From Siphonodentalium dalli (taxonomy: Eukaryota > Mollusca > Scaphopoda > Gadilida > Siphonodentaliidae): a stretch of DNA of 64,000 bases. Under the pieces are notes generated by a model. The model was given only the letters and a program-made list of their open reading frames with translations. It searched no databases and was not told the DNA's origin. The stretch lies in contig CP136068.1 of NCBI GenBank assembly GCA_032622095.1, positions 183,030,796 to 183,094,795 of the forward strand. The letters are read 5' to 3'. The position numbers and the translations under genes are program-made. Of this stretch, positions 46,590-58,123 are shown piece by piece (the stretch's first letter is position 1; every line of letters begins with the position of its first letter).

Positions 46590-48010
46590 CAGTTATCCTT
46601 CCGATGGTTGACAAATGTCTTTGATTCTACGTTTTATGATTTTTTTAAAATCAAGAATTGCTTTCTCGTAGTTGTTCATAAACATATCTTTATTTGATAG
46701 ATCATATGTTAATCCAAATAGACTAAATGTCTTGGGATTCCAGTTGATTTTCCATCGGTCACATATCACTTCCGTACAGTCCTTCTTACTTCCTCTCCAC
46801 ACAGCAAATGTTTTGTTATAATTTATCCCAACCCAGAACGACGACGAAACTTTCACTTGCAGCTCAAATGTACTGTCGAGAGATTGCGTGCTGCCGCCCC
46901 AAAAAAAGAGAGGTATCATCGGCATATTGGTTTACCTTGAATTCAAAGTGGCATAATCGTATTCCCTTTAAAGATGGCAATACTCACAATCTCAGCAGAT
47001 ATCAGTAAAATATATACACAGACCGACACGATGTGTAAACGTGTTTGTCGATACGGCACGAGTGCTGTCGCGGGAGGATAGAACGAGAGGCGCCTGTGCT
47101 TGCCCCCTCGAGTTCTATCATTCCGCGACAGCACGAGTCGTTCTGTGTTTATTACACGCTTTGAATCCTAGAATCCGTTCATTAAAAATACAGGATTAGA
47201 AGGTTTATTTACGCTCATACAGGACGTGTTTGTCATCTTTGATGATTCTTTTGTTTAAATAGTTCCATACATATTTGTAAATATGGAACAGCAATAACAC
47301 TGTACTTTTAGGAACAAGCGTGTAATAAAAGCTGAATTCGGACACCGTGTCTACAGCCTCTTTATTTTGATAATAACACTGATAGTCAGATTATATCTGA
47401 TTTTGACGTATTTATATAACCAATAAATTTGGAACTCAAGTTAAAGTAAGATAGTGAGTTCACAAAAGACAAGGACACAGAATCGAGCACCTTCTCGAAG
47501 TTTAGTAGGATGAATAGACCAGCAAAATGTTTATCTTTTGTATAAGTTTGTTACAATATCTGTAACTAGGTGAATATTTTCGCAAATAAAGCGACCTTTT
47601 AAAAAACCTTTCTGATCCTCGTGTATAGTATTTGGTAGAACATTTTAAAGTTTTTCAGATAAGATTCCAGACACAATTTTGTACCTTACATTGAGTAGTG
47701 AGATCGGTCTCCAATTTGTTAGAAAGTGTTGAGGTTATTTCCCTTTGGTATAAGAGTAACAACACCATGGTTTTGATTGGATGACAGACAGTTCACCATT
47801 GAGAGGCCATAGTTCAGCGGTTTCACTATACAGGTTCCTATTATTTTTCCAAAACACGTTATATAATTCTACAAAAAAACCCGGTAGAGTATGGGCTTTT
47901 ATTGTTACTCATTTTTTTAGGTAATTCAACGCTTCGGTTTCAGTTATGTCCCCTTCCAATTTTAAAGCCACGGAATTAGACAGTTGTTTTATTAAATAGC
48001 TATCAACGTA
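46590..48010 (-). pseudogene. L1-like non-LTR retrotransposon, reverse transcriptase part, decayed
   Basis: Reading from 48010 downward: KLEGDITETEALNYLKK; then, after frame changes, NNKSP, LTNWRPISLLNVRYKI, HEDQKGFLKGRFICENIHLV and GLFILLNFEKVLDSVS, which are conserved RT blocks. AEIVSIAI and VNQYADDTSLF carry the catalytic YADD near 46925. The thumb/connection segment NKTFAVWRGSKKDCTEVICD with WNPKTFSLFGLTYD closes it. The order matches L1/Tx1-type ORF2. Several stops and frameshifts and at least one nested insertion (47.03-47.33 kb) make it inactive. No endonuclease part is joined to it here; one lies on the same strand at 58.1-59.5 kb. Confidence 0.88.
47031..47330. mobile_element. Nested MITE-like insertions in the retrotransposon
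   Basis: ACGGCACGAGTGCTGTCGCG at about 47052 pairs with CGCGACAGCACGAGTCG at about 47124, with GATAGAAC on both arms. To its right TTTATTACACGCTT (47148) and AAGCGTGTAATAAA (47316-47329) form a second inverted pair. The segment lies between RT blocks, and the AEIVSI block resumes on the lower-coordinate side. It could be one composite element or two. Confidence 0.7.
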
Positions 48011-48685
48011 ATTCACACGATCACACGAGTTTGCAGGTGTGTGATTAATTCTCAGAATCGCACTCGTGCAATCTGTAGACGGAACTATTTCATTCAGTGT
48101 TGTTATACTGGTTCTCGTCGTTAATATTTTTACGTTTGTAATGGAAAGGCGACAACCCACTTGCCGAAATCGCAGCGCACTGATTGGGTTATAATTCTGG
48201 AAAATCTGGGGAAAACCCAATCGACCCATTTGCACGTGTTGTTTGAACATAGGAATTCACGGTTTAAAAAGTAATACAATCCAATAAATTGAGTCGATAT
48301 ATTAGTTCCCAAATAAAAACATAATCAAATACTGACATTAAATGAAACATTTGAGAAAATGGAGCTTGTTAGACCCGAGAATTTTAAATATATTGATGAC
48401 AATTTGTATCGTAGATTTAATTTTGGATTTCCCCATTCAACATTAATAATCGCAATAAAAATCGTTATATTGCATATTTCATCCTGAAACTTAAAATATG
48501 TATATGTTCGTAAAATAATCGAGTGCAAAACGTAATAATGCTTTATATTGAAGAACATAACTTTTTTCGAACCCAAAATCTGCGATTCAGCAGACGACAA
48601 TTTGTAAACACGCCTTTCAAATACCGGAAATTCTTTCACTGTTCTCTGCGATTCGCCAATTAAATTTAAGTTATACATCGATTTT
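48011..48685. other. Unassigned; possible upstream part of the recombinase relic
   Basis: On the plus strand, KMELVRPENFKYIDDNLYRR (from about 48358) is open and protein-like but soon meets stops. The minus-strand ORFs of 113 and 131 codons are not recognisable beyond the LEGDITETEALNY retrotransposon piece at the edge. Confidence 0.4.
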
Positions 48686-50242
48686 ATGGGCGATTTTATC
48701 GGAATTAAAATGGATAACACAAAAAGTTACGCAGAGATGTCAGATGATATGATAAGTCAGTTTTTTTTGATGATTTTGTACTTTGTGACGTTCCAGAAGA
48801 TCAAGTTCATGGTCCTAGCCCAAGTCATGTTACTTCAAACATCAAAGATCTACAAATGTATATCCACAGTTCGCCTACAATTACCAGTCCACAGAACCCA
48901 GCAACAGCGAGCATAGAGGAGCTGCGATGTAAGTAACAAGTAAGACAAATCTAAACACACAAAGAAAGACAGATTTGTCAACAAGAAGATTTACATAGTA
49001 TATTGAACAGGAAGACGTAGGCATACATCATCGTGACATTAAGGATATTCTCCCACGATAACTGGATGTACATATAGGCGGTTTCGTATTGCATATGAAA
49101 AAACCGGACGGCGTAACCGACTATGACCCAGATACGTTAACAGGGTTTCACCGAGGTATTGGCAGATATATGAGGGATTCAGAATATTCGGAAAGCATCA
49201 TTACTTCCGACGAGTTCCGATTAAACCGCGAAGTTATTTTATCAAGACGTAGCGAATTAAAAGAGAAGGGACTTGGAAATAAACCCCAAAAAGCGGAAGT
49301 GTTGACCGAAGATGGCGAGGAGAAGCTGTATGAGAGCGGTCAGCTTGGTTCATCGAAACAGGAGCTTTGTCGAGGTTTATGTGGTTTAGCGACACTAAAC
49401 TACTCGGATTCCGTGGTTCTCACGAAAACCAGCAGCTGCAATGGGGCGACATCGAGATGAAGCAGAATGTTGGTGGTTTTGAGTATCTAGTATTCAATGA
49501 GCGCTCCCCAAGACACGCGATGGGACGAATGCAAGCAACAGTTGTCCCTTCCATCCGAAAATCTTTGGCAATAATACAGATCAGTCCAGATGCCTGGTGA
49601 CAGCCTACAAGGTGATGCTAAAAATCGGCCAGAAAAAATGCAATCAAAAGACGCACCATTTAATATAGCCGTCAACGAAAATCACCATATCTCTCCAAAT
49701 GCATTATGGTTCAAGGCCCAGCCAGTGGGCGTTAACAAAATCCGAACGATGCTGAAAGACATGGCGGTGGCAGCCGGTCTTCCTGAAAAAAATCACAAAT
49801 CATTCCCTCATAATGACAATGTGTACTCCGCTACTGCATGCTGGTGTCAATCGCTCAGTTGTCTGGACATACGAATATCAATAGCTAAAACAACTATGCT
49901 GTGGCATCTGAACAGCAGCAACAGAACATGTGTGAAATTCTTCAGCCAACTGTGAGCACTCAATTAATTTTACCATCATCATCAAGTGATTTACGGCGTA
50001 CGATTCTCCATCATAAGCCTTATGTGACTTCAACTTCACCATCGAGTCAGATTGTAAACAAGACAGCAACTCCTATAGTTCAGGAAAGCATCCAAGGCAT
50101 GTTTACCAATGCGCACATTAGTGGTGGAACATTCAATATTAATGTTAAGATTATTTCATGTTCCCAATCAGAAGATGAACCACCAAGAAAATATCGTCGT
50201 CAGCCATCATTGAATCTGATTCGGATTGAAATGAACAGTTAA
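48686..50242 (+). pseudogene. Crypton-type tyrosine recombinase relic (KIAA1958/DUF3504-like)
   Basis: Exon-like start MGDFIGIKMD with FFDDFVLCDVPEDQ one frame over, ending at GCGAT|GTAAGT (about 48928), a strong donor. Then TDLSTRRFT, LDVHIGGFVLHMKKPDG, YDPDTLTGFHRGIGRYMRD and NKPQKAEVLT form the core-binding region. GFRGSHENQQLQWGD holds the catalytic Arg (about 49412). DAPFNIAVNENHH and VGVNKIRTMLKDMAVAAGLP follow, and LSGHTNINS (His about 49867) with NNYAVASEQQQQ (Tyr about 49895) complete the R..H..Y layout. At least three frameshifts, a TAA at 49886-49888 and a damaged H-x-x-R region show that it is dead. Intact relatives cut and join DNA by a Tyr-linked intermediate and include domesticated vertebrate genes. 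Confidence 0.87.
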
Positions 50243-51399
50243 TCGTTACAGTTGTGATATTAAATCATAGTATAAATTATTGTAATACATCTATGAATTT
50301 GATTTAAAAATTGAAAATGTATGTGTAGTTACATACTAGTTATGCAATATGCGGTGATTCTAAGTTACGATAAAATTAAACAACTATAGTGGAATAAAAT
50401 TTCCATGCAATATAACAACGTCAATATTTCAATGCATTTTATAATGTTTTATGTTAAGAACTTTTGGGGCGCCAACATGTCATATAAAATATGTTTAAAT
50501 ATTTTGTGTTTCGATTTGATAAACCCATTTTATCATTTTCATGTAATTGCACAGTTGCACTACTAGTAGCGATGGGAGACAAACGACGTAATTACGTTTT
50601 CCCATTCTGTACAATGCTAAATTATCAAACTTCAGCTAATTAGTATGTCAGGATAAATAATATAAATGTCATTATGTTTCAGCTTATTGTGTTCATTGAT
50701 TATAGGATTATCAATTTTCGATGATCAGATTTGTTTACAAGCCGCATTAAAAAAAATACAGCATGTGGCGATGAATGGAGGCGGTGCTTTTCTGTTTACG
50801 CAAGGTCGCCGCCATTTTGAATATTAAGTTCTCGGGCGCTCTCGCGGTTTATTATTGGCTGATCGCGCTGCGTGACTTATCTATTGAATCATGGGTAAAT
50901 ATTCAATTTACATCATTGAGGTCACCTGACCTTTGATTTGACGTTTCAAAAACTAATTTATTCGCACCATTTTTCTTGTTTTATCATCGGAAAGGAGCGT
51001 GGAACTTGCCGATTTTCGTTCAGATTTCGTTATTTTCGAATTATAGAAGGCCTTTATACCATCTAACGGACCCAAACGGAGCTAATTTCTTCAGAAACTC
51101 GTCTGCTAGAAACTATCAATTGTTTGCGCGCGCTCTGGAGCGCTTTTCGTATTTTTGGGCTGATATCCGATTTGTGTAAACGCATTTTGTACACAAACAC
51201 ACGTGTTGCGCTGTTGACGTCGTGGAATTTGGCTTGTGACGTCTTTCTATCTTACAATTAATTGCTGACTATTAAACTGATTCCATTTGGCCAGCATATT
51301 TTGTAAATTGTAATTGAACTTAGAAATCAATAGCTTTCAGTATCAATTTTCCGAATTACTTGTTCTTCATTTCATTTGGCTTGGTATCAAAATTGAAAT
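50243..51399. promoter_or_regulatory. 5' flank of the 966-codon gene
   Basis: No gene. It contains an inverted CCAAT-type site (TTATTGGCTGATCGCGC at about 50849) and a GC-richer patch with GCGCGCTCTGGAGCGC near 51127. A palindrome-like GACGTAATTACGT lies near 50585. GCACTACTAGTAGCG at about 50567 resembles the GCACTA.TACTAGTGG repeats downstream of the gene and may mark one side of the unit. No TATA box or terminal inverted repeat could be fixed. Confidence 0.4.
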
Positions 51400-54300
51400 A
51401 TGTCTGATTTGACTAACTTAGAAGTAGCCGAATACTATAAATTAAATGGTAAGCAAAAATGTGCCCAATGGCTAATTGATCAGAAGTTGGGAAAGTCTGA
51501 TGCTGGGTGTATTAAATTAACATCTGTGGTAAATGCTATTGACCGAGTGTGGAAGGCATACAGGGATCACAGCAAGGATAAATCAAAAGCAAATGGCAAA
51601 GAAAAATTTGAGCTCTGGGCATCAAGTGAATTCAAATATCCTGAAAGCCACAGCGTAGGGCCTGGTGGCGATGCATCAGTTGTCGGTCAACGTGCTGATT
51701 GCAATGAAATTGCGGAACAAAGACTGAATCGTGGTGGCTCCATTGCAGCAGTTGAAGAACTTAAGCAGATCAAATCCCAATTGAATAAGACCACAGAGAA
51801 ACTGAAGTACCAAATAGATGAGAATAAAGATCTTGGTACAAAATTAGACAGCAGTAGAGCAGTGGTTCAATACAGTAGGACCAAACTGAAGCGCACATCA
51901 TGTAGGGAAGCATACTATAGAGAGAAATCTAGAAAGATTGATGAAGGTGATACTGACAATATCATAGCCCAGCTACATGATGAGCTTGCATTGGCAGAGG
52001 AGAAGATAAATATAATCCAACAAGAAAAGCTGGCTCTTGAAGAAGACATTAAAATGACACAGAAGGAATTAGAATTGATGAAATCAAGGACAGTTGAAAC
52101 ATATGACGATGAGAAAAATTGCTACAGTTCAGAATTTCGCAGAGTCATTTACAAACTATTAGAACACCATGTTGGTCTTGAACATGTAGGACCGGTTATT
52201 AATGCAGTCTTAGTATTCATTGGCAAGGAGGCATCTCGGATCCCTTCATCGAAGACTGTGAGGAATATGAACATTGAACGATTAGGGTTATCACAAACGC
52301 AGGTGGCGGAAGTTTTCAGTCAGAAAGAAAACACTACTCTGTATAGTGATGAAACCAGTAAGTTTGGTGAGAAGTACATGGGATTCCATGCCACAGACGA
52401 TGACCAAAGACACTGGGTACTCGGTATTAGAGACCTTGCCACAAAGTCAGCAGATGACACATTAAAAACTTTCAAAGAAGTTCTGCAGGATATTGATGAC
52501 AGAAAGCAAGAGACAAGTTGCGATGTTGGTAAAAAAATATTGTGTAATATTCAGAACACTATGTCAGATAGAGCAGCTACAGAACTGAAATGGCATGAGA
52601 TGTTGGAGAATTACAGAAAGAATATTCTCCCCGATATAAAGCCACATTGGGGTGAAATGAATCAGGAAGACAGGGTAGCCATAGAAAATCTTAACAATTT
52701 TTTCTGTGGCTTGCATAGTTTTGTGCAAATTGCAGAGGTTTCACAGCAGGCTTTGCTGGAAGTGGAGAAAATGCAGGAGAGGCCGAAAATTGTAGGGCCG
52801 CAAATAATTAAGCCAACGGAACCAGGCACCACAAGGCTTATACGGACAGCTGCCAAAGCATTTGCAAGAGGAGCAGATGAAAAATCAGGATGTTATGGAG
52901 ATTTTAAACTGTACATTGCTGATAATCTGAAAGAGAATGGTATGAGATCTCTCCCAATTGTTCCATTTAGAGGCAACAGATTTAATATTATATTTTTCAA
53001 TAGAGCATATGTATACTTTTTCCATGAGAAGATGATCTGCTATCTGGAAGGTAAAGGTTCGCTTAATTTACTGTTGAAAGCTGTGTTGGCAGACCTGAAA
53101 GAGCCTATGAATATTGCAGGCTGCAAAGCTCTTGGTCTCATCAACAAGTTACTCACTGGTCCACTATGGAGAATAACAGAAAACAAGGATGTGCACTTAC
53201 TTGATCTTTCTGTCATAATAGCTGATGTATTACATTATCTAGAAACTGCTGTATCACAAGTGGAGAAATTCATGTTAGGAGAGCTACCAATCCCACCACA
53301 TGCACAGTGGATTCTTAAGAAGAACAAGGTATATGATTATCTTGTAGCACCTTCAAAATATGATGATGAGGTTGAGGCCATCATATGTGTATTGTTGCCA
53401 GCAATAACAAAACTAATGAAAGAACACTACAAGGAATTCCTGACAGGAGGAGAGTTCTATGGAAAAGGGAAAGAACTGAGGGACGTGACTAGTAGTGTGG
53501 AGAAGCACAACAAATTTGCAGAGAGAGTATTTGCATATTGTGATCAGCTTCTACGCTTCAAGCCGAGCATCACACATATCTCGCAAGAGGCTTATTTAAT
53601 GTTTTGCTTGAACAAAACAGATGAGTGGCTATCAGGAAAGACTAGAGAAGAGCAAAATGAGTTGATAAAGAAGGCAAGGATGAATTCAAAACAGTTGTAT
53701 GAACTCAGTAGGGCAAGAAGACAGGAGATTATTAGATCTCGAGAAGAGAATCAAAGAATTAAAAGAAAGGAACAAGAGGAGAGGGCTGCAAAGCGGCTGC
53801 GAGAGAAGGAGATGATCATTGCAGATATTCTCCATTTTGGATTTTATCAGTCAGAGGAACAGGTTAGTAGTTCAGTGGCTCAATTGAAAGCCAAAAGTAA
53901 TAAAGAAGATGCCCTGAAGGCACAATTGAGATTTAGGGAACAAATGTTGTGCCAAGAAGCCGACCAGTCCTTGTTTCGCTTCTCAATAAAGGATGGCGAG
54001 GGTCGCCGTAACCTGTCAGTCGAAGAACTTGCAGACAATGTGAAGCATCTCATTAAGGAATCCTTCAAAATACCTCAGTTGGAACAAGAGATTAACAGGG
54101 CATCTTATCTTATTGGCAAACGAATAGAACATATGTGGGAGGAGAAAGGAGAAGATGTATGGTATATTGGGACTGTTATTTCAACTGTTCCTGGTTATCC
54201 AGCATGGTTCAACATAAAATATGACGACGATGAAGCGCTGTATGTTGTACAACTACATTCAGAAATGGAGGAAGGTTACGCGAAAATAATTCCCAATTAA
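51400..54300 (+). CDS. Intact transposase-like protein, 966 aa, Tudor/spindlin-like C-terminus
   Basis: One uninterrupted exon, ATG with A at -3, TAA at 54298, possible AATAAA at about 54345. Residues about 115-230 are coiled coil (LKQIKSQLNKTTEKLKYQ; EEKINIIQQEKLALEEDI). The core has YSDETSKFGEKYMGFHA (Asp about 317), NTMSDRAATE (Asp about 390), NNFFCGLH (about 431-438) and TGPLWRITENKDVHLLD (Glu about 592). These are spaced as in an RNase-H-like DD(E/D) transposase, though the catalytic assignment is inference. A basic coiled region spans 755-820. The last ~60 residues (RIEHMWEEKGEDVWYIGTVI, then WFNIKYDDDEALYVVQL) look like a Tudor/spindlin-type beta barrel. I know this architecture as a large uncharacterised family expanded in fishes, cnidarians and molluscs. 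No terminal repeats were found, so it may be mobile or domesticated. Confidence 0.85.
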   Translation: MSDLTNLEVAEYYKLNGKQKCAQWLIDQKLGKSDAGCIKLTSVVNAIDRVWKAYRDHSKDKSKANGKEKFELWASSEFKYPESHSVGPGGDASVVGQRADCNEIAEQRLNRGGSIAAVEELKQIKSQLNKTTEKLKYQIDENKDLGTKLDSSRAVVQYSRTKLKRTSCREAYYREKSRKIDEGDTDNIIAQLHDELALAEEKINIIQQEKLALEEDIKMTQKELELMKSRTVETYDDEKNCYSSEFRRVIYKLLEHHVGLEHVGPVINAVLVFIGKEASRIPSSKTVRNMNIERLGLSQTQVAEVFSQKENTTLYSDETSKFGEKYMGFHATDDDQRHWVLGIRDLATKSADDTLKTFKEVLQDIDDRKQETSCDVGKKILCNIQNTMSDRAATELKWHEMLENYRKNILPDIKPHWGEMNQEDRVAIENLNNFFCGLHSFVQIAEVSQQALLEVEKMQERPKIVGPQIIKPTEPGTTRLIRTAAKAFARGADEKSGCYGDFKLYIADNLKENGMRSLPIVPFRGNRFNIIFFNRAYVYFFHEKMICYLEGKGSLNLLLKAVLADLKEPMNIAGCKALGLINKLLTGPLWRITENKDVHLLDLSVIIADVLHYLETAVSQVEKFMLGELPIPPHAQWILKKNKVYDYLVAPSKYDDEVEAIICVLLPAITKLMKEHYKEFLTGGEFYGKGKELRDVTSSVEKHNKFAERVFAYCDQLLRFKPSITHISQEAYLMFCLNKTDEWLSGKTREEQNELIKKARMNSKQLYELSRARRQEIIRSREENQRIKRKEQEERAAKRLREKEMIIADILHFGFYQSEEQVSSSVAQLKAKSNKEDALKAQLRFREQMLCQEADQSLFRFSIKDGEGRRNLSVEELADNVKHLIKESFKIPQLEQEINRASYLIGKRIEHMWEEKGEDVWYIGTVISTVPGYPAWFNIKYDDDEALYVVQLHSEMEEGYAKIIPN

Positions 54301-54480
54301 TTATTGACAGTAAACATGCACCTGCACTATTACTAGTGGGATCCAATAAATGAAGGTAAATAAATAACAATTAAAGAATTGCCAGCTCTACTTCTAGAGT
54401 GGCCATAAAACTAAAAAATATATAATGCTAAACATTGTATACACGCGTACCTGCACTACTTCTAGTGGGGTTTAATAAAA
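54301..54480 (+). repeat. 3' flank with three short repeats
   Basis: CCTGCACTATTACTAGTGGG (54320), CCAGCTCTACTTCTAGAGTG (about 54380) and CCTGCACTACTTCTAGTGGG (about 54451) are three variants spaced about 65 bp. Each is followed by CCA/TTTAATAAA-like or CATAAAAC sequence, so potential poly(A) signals are repeated too. Confidence 0.75.
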
Positions 54481-54895
54481 TATTAAACATAATACTGAGT
54501 AACAGCTGCTTTAATATCGTAAGTCCCAGTCTGAGTGAACCCAGATTCACTCTGAGTCAGACTGGGTTAGTTAAAAAACATTGCATGATTTCTTCCTCTT
54601 TCAAAGTTTTGTTCTTTCTATTTTTGATCAAGTACTAACGGCAACGGGTATATTTTTCAAAAATAGTCATGTTTTCTTCTTGTTTCAAATTTAGTGTTTT
54701 CTATTTTTGATTAAGTACTAAGGGCAACCGGTATATTTTTCAAAAATAGTCATGTTTTCTTCCTGTTTCAAATTTGTTTTTTCTATTTTTGATAATGTAC
54801 TAAGGGCAACCGGTATATTATTTCAAAAATAGTTTCGAGTAACAGCTGCTTTAGTATGGTAAGTCCCACTCTGAGTCAGACCTGAACAAAATCTT
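54480..54895. repeat. ~90-bp tandem repeat flanked by direct repeats
   Basis: Three units contain TTTCTATTTTTGAT, AAGTACTAAGGGCAACCGGT and TATTTTTCAAAAATAGTCAT. They are bounded by GAGTAACAGCTGCTTTA at 54496 and 54837, each followed by GTAAGTCCCA.TCTGAGT. The left copy also holds a hairpin CCCAGTCTGAGTGAA..TTCACTCTGAGTCAGACTGG. Confidence 0.85.
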
Positions 54896-55865
54896 TGCAT
54901 GATGCCTTCCTGTTTCAAGTTTACTATGGGTGACTAGGTAGTATATTTGTTAGTTTGTTTAATAGTTGGTAATTCTGGTTCTCATTAATTTAGTTCTCTA
55001 GTCACAAGTGGTATTCAGCACATACTTTTTATTCATATAAACAGAGCTAGTAAACTAACATTCTACAAAATATAAAAAATGGTATGAATGACAAAATACC
55101 TTAATTTAATAATCAAACAAAGTTCTAACTTTACAAGTTTACAAATTAATTTCCTGGATTCTGATATAAATTAAGTTTATTGGAGTCAAAATTATGCTGA
55201 ATTTTTCAATTTCAGTAGGGATCAGTGTTATACTTCAAAAATGATCACCCATCATGTTAACAATATTAATTTATTATAGTACTGGTAAATGTTGGATTAT
55301 AATCAAATTATGTGGAAACATTTTGTTTATTGTGAAATTTAGGATAGTACCTCTTAATTGTTTCATCATACATTGAACAGTAAAAAAATAAGCTGTTTCC
55401 TTTGAGATCACCTAATGAAGCTGATTGGAAAACATAAATTTTGGTTCATGGTCATCATTCGCAAAACAGTGAACGCTGATCCCTAAGTCTGTGTAGCAAG
55501 AATACCGCTTATGTTTGGTAAAGCGAAACATCAGTCAAACACTAAATTTCGATTCACCAAACGCTAGGGCCCACTTCAACGAAACTACCAACCGTGTACT
55601 ATGGGAGTTGCGTTGTAGTGTCCCTCCAATAAAAGGGGAGGGCTTGCTACTAAAGAGTTAGAGCAAATACTATAATACACTATCCTATTTAGATCTGATC
55701 ACTACTGTATCAGTGATAAAACTATAGCAATGTGTAAATTATTGTCTGTATACACCTGCCCGACTTAACCTACTAGTAACATTGTCAGGAAGAAATCACA
55801 CATTTATTAATTTCAAAGTACACATGTTGTTTAACCATAATGATTATCTTCTAAGATATTTCAGA
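54896..55865. other. No gene recognised
   Basis: AT-rich single-copy-looking sequence. No coding motif or clear repeat. Confidence 0.5.
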
Positions 55866-55869
55866 TTTG

Positions 55870-56905
55870 TAATAGCAAAAATATACCCTTCAAAATGATA
55901 TAGGACATGTATGTAGATGTCTTCGACATTTTTGTTTTAGGCAATACAAATGATAGAGGTATGACTTTACAATAAAACTCAAAATTTGAAGCTTTAGGTC
56001 TGGTATGAATACAATGTAAAATTATGTTAAAGGGCTGAAACTCTTGACACAGAAGGGCAATTTTTCTCAATTTAGCCATATTATTAGTCAGGATGAAACA
56101 CCCTGTAAAATAATATATTACTTGTATGTATTTAAGTCTTCTGAAATCTTCGCTACGGGTATCGGTAGTCCATATAGTTTTACCCCTACCGACGGGGTTC
56201 GAACCTTGAACCGGCAAAACAAAATATGAATTCTTAAAACTTCAAAGGGTCATAACTCTTGACCAAGAAGGGCAATCTTCTACATTCCTTAAGATTTCTA
56301 TTCAGAATGACATGGCCTTTCAAATGATATATAATTGCTATGTGTTACTGCTTCAGACCATTTACCATAGTTGGTACAGATGATTACAATCCGTTGGCAC
56401 TCAGCAGATTTAGAAATTTAGCAGATTTTGACCGACAAGAATATATATACAAAATTCTATACTATCCAAAGGATATAACTCAAGATATAGAAGGCCAGGG
56501 GGCTCAATTCATATATAATATTATTCGGAATAATATTCCCTTCAAAATGATATAAGAAATGAATAGAAATGTAGGTTGAAACATTTCTTGAAGGTAGTAC
56601 ACGCGATTTGACCCTCATGAGCAATATTAAAATCTACCGTCACCTAAGACTGGCGGAAAAATTCCGATTTTCAGAAAATTCAAAGGGCCATAACTTTTGT
56701 TTAACAAGGGCAATCTTCAAAATTCTTTCAGTTTTGTATTCAGAATGCAATACCCTTTCAAATGATATATAACACATTGTATATAGTTGATTTTGAAAAT
56801 TTCGCCTACCATCCCTACTACTAGGACGATTTGAAATTGTCATTTGAAAAAAAAAAATTCGGTCTAGATCGGCATTGGTCAGAAAATATCCATGTACGTT
56901 CTGCA
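55870..56905. repeat. Degenerate ~215-bp tandem repeat, 5 units
   Basis: The landmark CCTTTCAAATGATATATAA (variants CCCTTCAAAATGATATAGGA, CCCTGTAAAATAATATATTA) recurs near 55888, 56101, 56311, 56540 and 56754. Between copies lie AAGGGCCATAACTTTTG / AAGGGTCATAACTCTTGACC and AGGGCAATCTTC. The unit is strongly diverged, so the array is old. Non-coding. Confidence 0.8.
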
Positions 56906-58120
56906 ATTTATATGAACATTATCAAATCAGCTTCGAAAATCTAAAACATATTGTTATTTCATTTGTTGAAAATATATATTGAGTGTCAAAAATACAAGTT
57001 TAAAGTGCACAATCTTTGAGCGATGACATAACACTTATTAAATGCATGTGAATTGACATGGGTGTTTTTAAATCGGAAATGGCGACAGGTCGGGCACACA
57101 TCCAAAATCAGCCATCAATTTAAATTATGCTAGCCGTTGTGTTATTAAGTCATTAATTTGAAGATTTTACAAATATACAAAAATTACAAGGCGATATCAG
57201 GTAACGAGTTCGAATAACTTCGATGTGCACACACAATACAAGGCGATGTCATGTTTTAAGTTTGAATAACTTCGATGCGAAATCTTATTCTGTTAAGTTG
57301 CGCTCTCGATAATCATATATGTGTATACAAATGAAAATAATAAATAATCGTAAGCTGAAATCAATTTATGAACCATAAATAAGATTTGCAGGTAATATTT
57401 TGTATTGTGTAGCCGACCTGTGTAAAATAAGTGTAAAATTAAACATAAACATGTGTATGACTATAGCATAGCCATAGGTTCCAGTTCCGCAGTAGTGGTT
57501 GAAATTGGAACGGAAATGGAATAATTAATTAGGCCTATTAATTGTGTCAAAACTCAAATATTCCAAAGAAAACGTTCAACAATTTAAATTTGCGGTAAAC
57601 TTACCCAAACACATCGCAGCGATATGGGTCTATGAATCATCTTTTGTTGCGATATAATACTTAATTCAGTCTCAGACAATATTTATTTTAACAAACAATT
57701 TCGAAAAAGTCATTTCCGCATTCCGAAAATCGAACATTGCTTGGGCGAATGGCGCAAAACAGAAAACAAATTGTCTATTATTTTAGGGCATTTAGGCCTA
57801 AATCCATGAATGAACAGTTTTTCCATTTCAAAGCATATCCTGATTCAATCAAGACAATAAAGAAACAATAATCCATCAATCAATGAAATGGTTCATTCAT
57901 TCAAGTAGTTTCATTTCAAGAATATATTTGTCGATGCACAGAATTTAATTTCAAACACATCATTAAAGAAGGATCAAAGTCACACCCGAATAGACGGGCT
58001 CCCTGTCTGATTGTTGCATTTACCCTAAAATGCCGTTAAAATTCAAATAAATTCACGTTTTCTGTACCGGAGAAGTACGATTGTGAGTCAACTTACTACG
58101 ATACGGTGATATGTAATACA
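56906..58120. other. No gene recognised
   Basis: AT-rich. AAGGCGATATCAGGTAACGAGTTCGAATAACTTCGATG-like sequence occurs twice (about 57189 and 57241), a short direct repeat. Nothing coding. Confidence 0.5.
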
Positions 58121-58123
58121 AAT

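Noticed and set aside
56155-56220. tRNA- or SINE-like GGGGTTCGAACCTTG
   Set aside because: A B-box-like palindrome alone; no A box or cloverleaf, and it lies inside the degenerate ~215-bp repeat.
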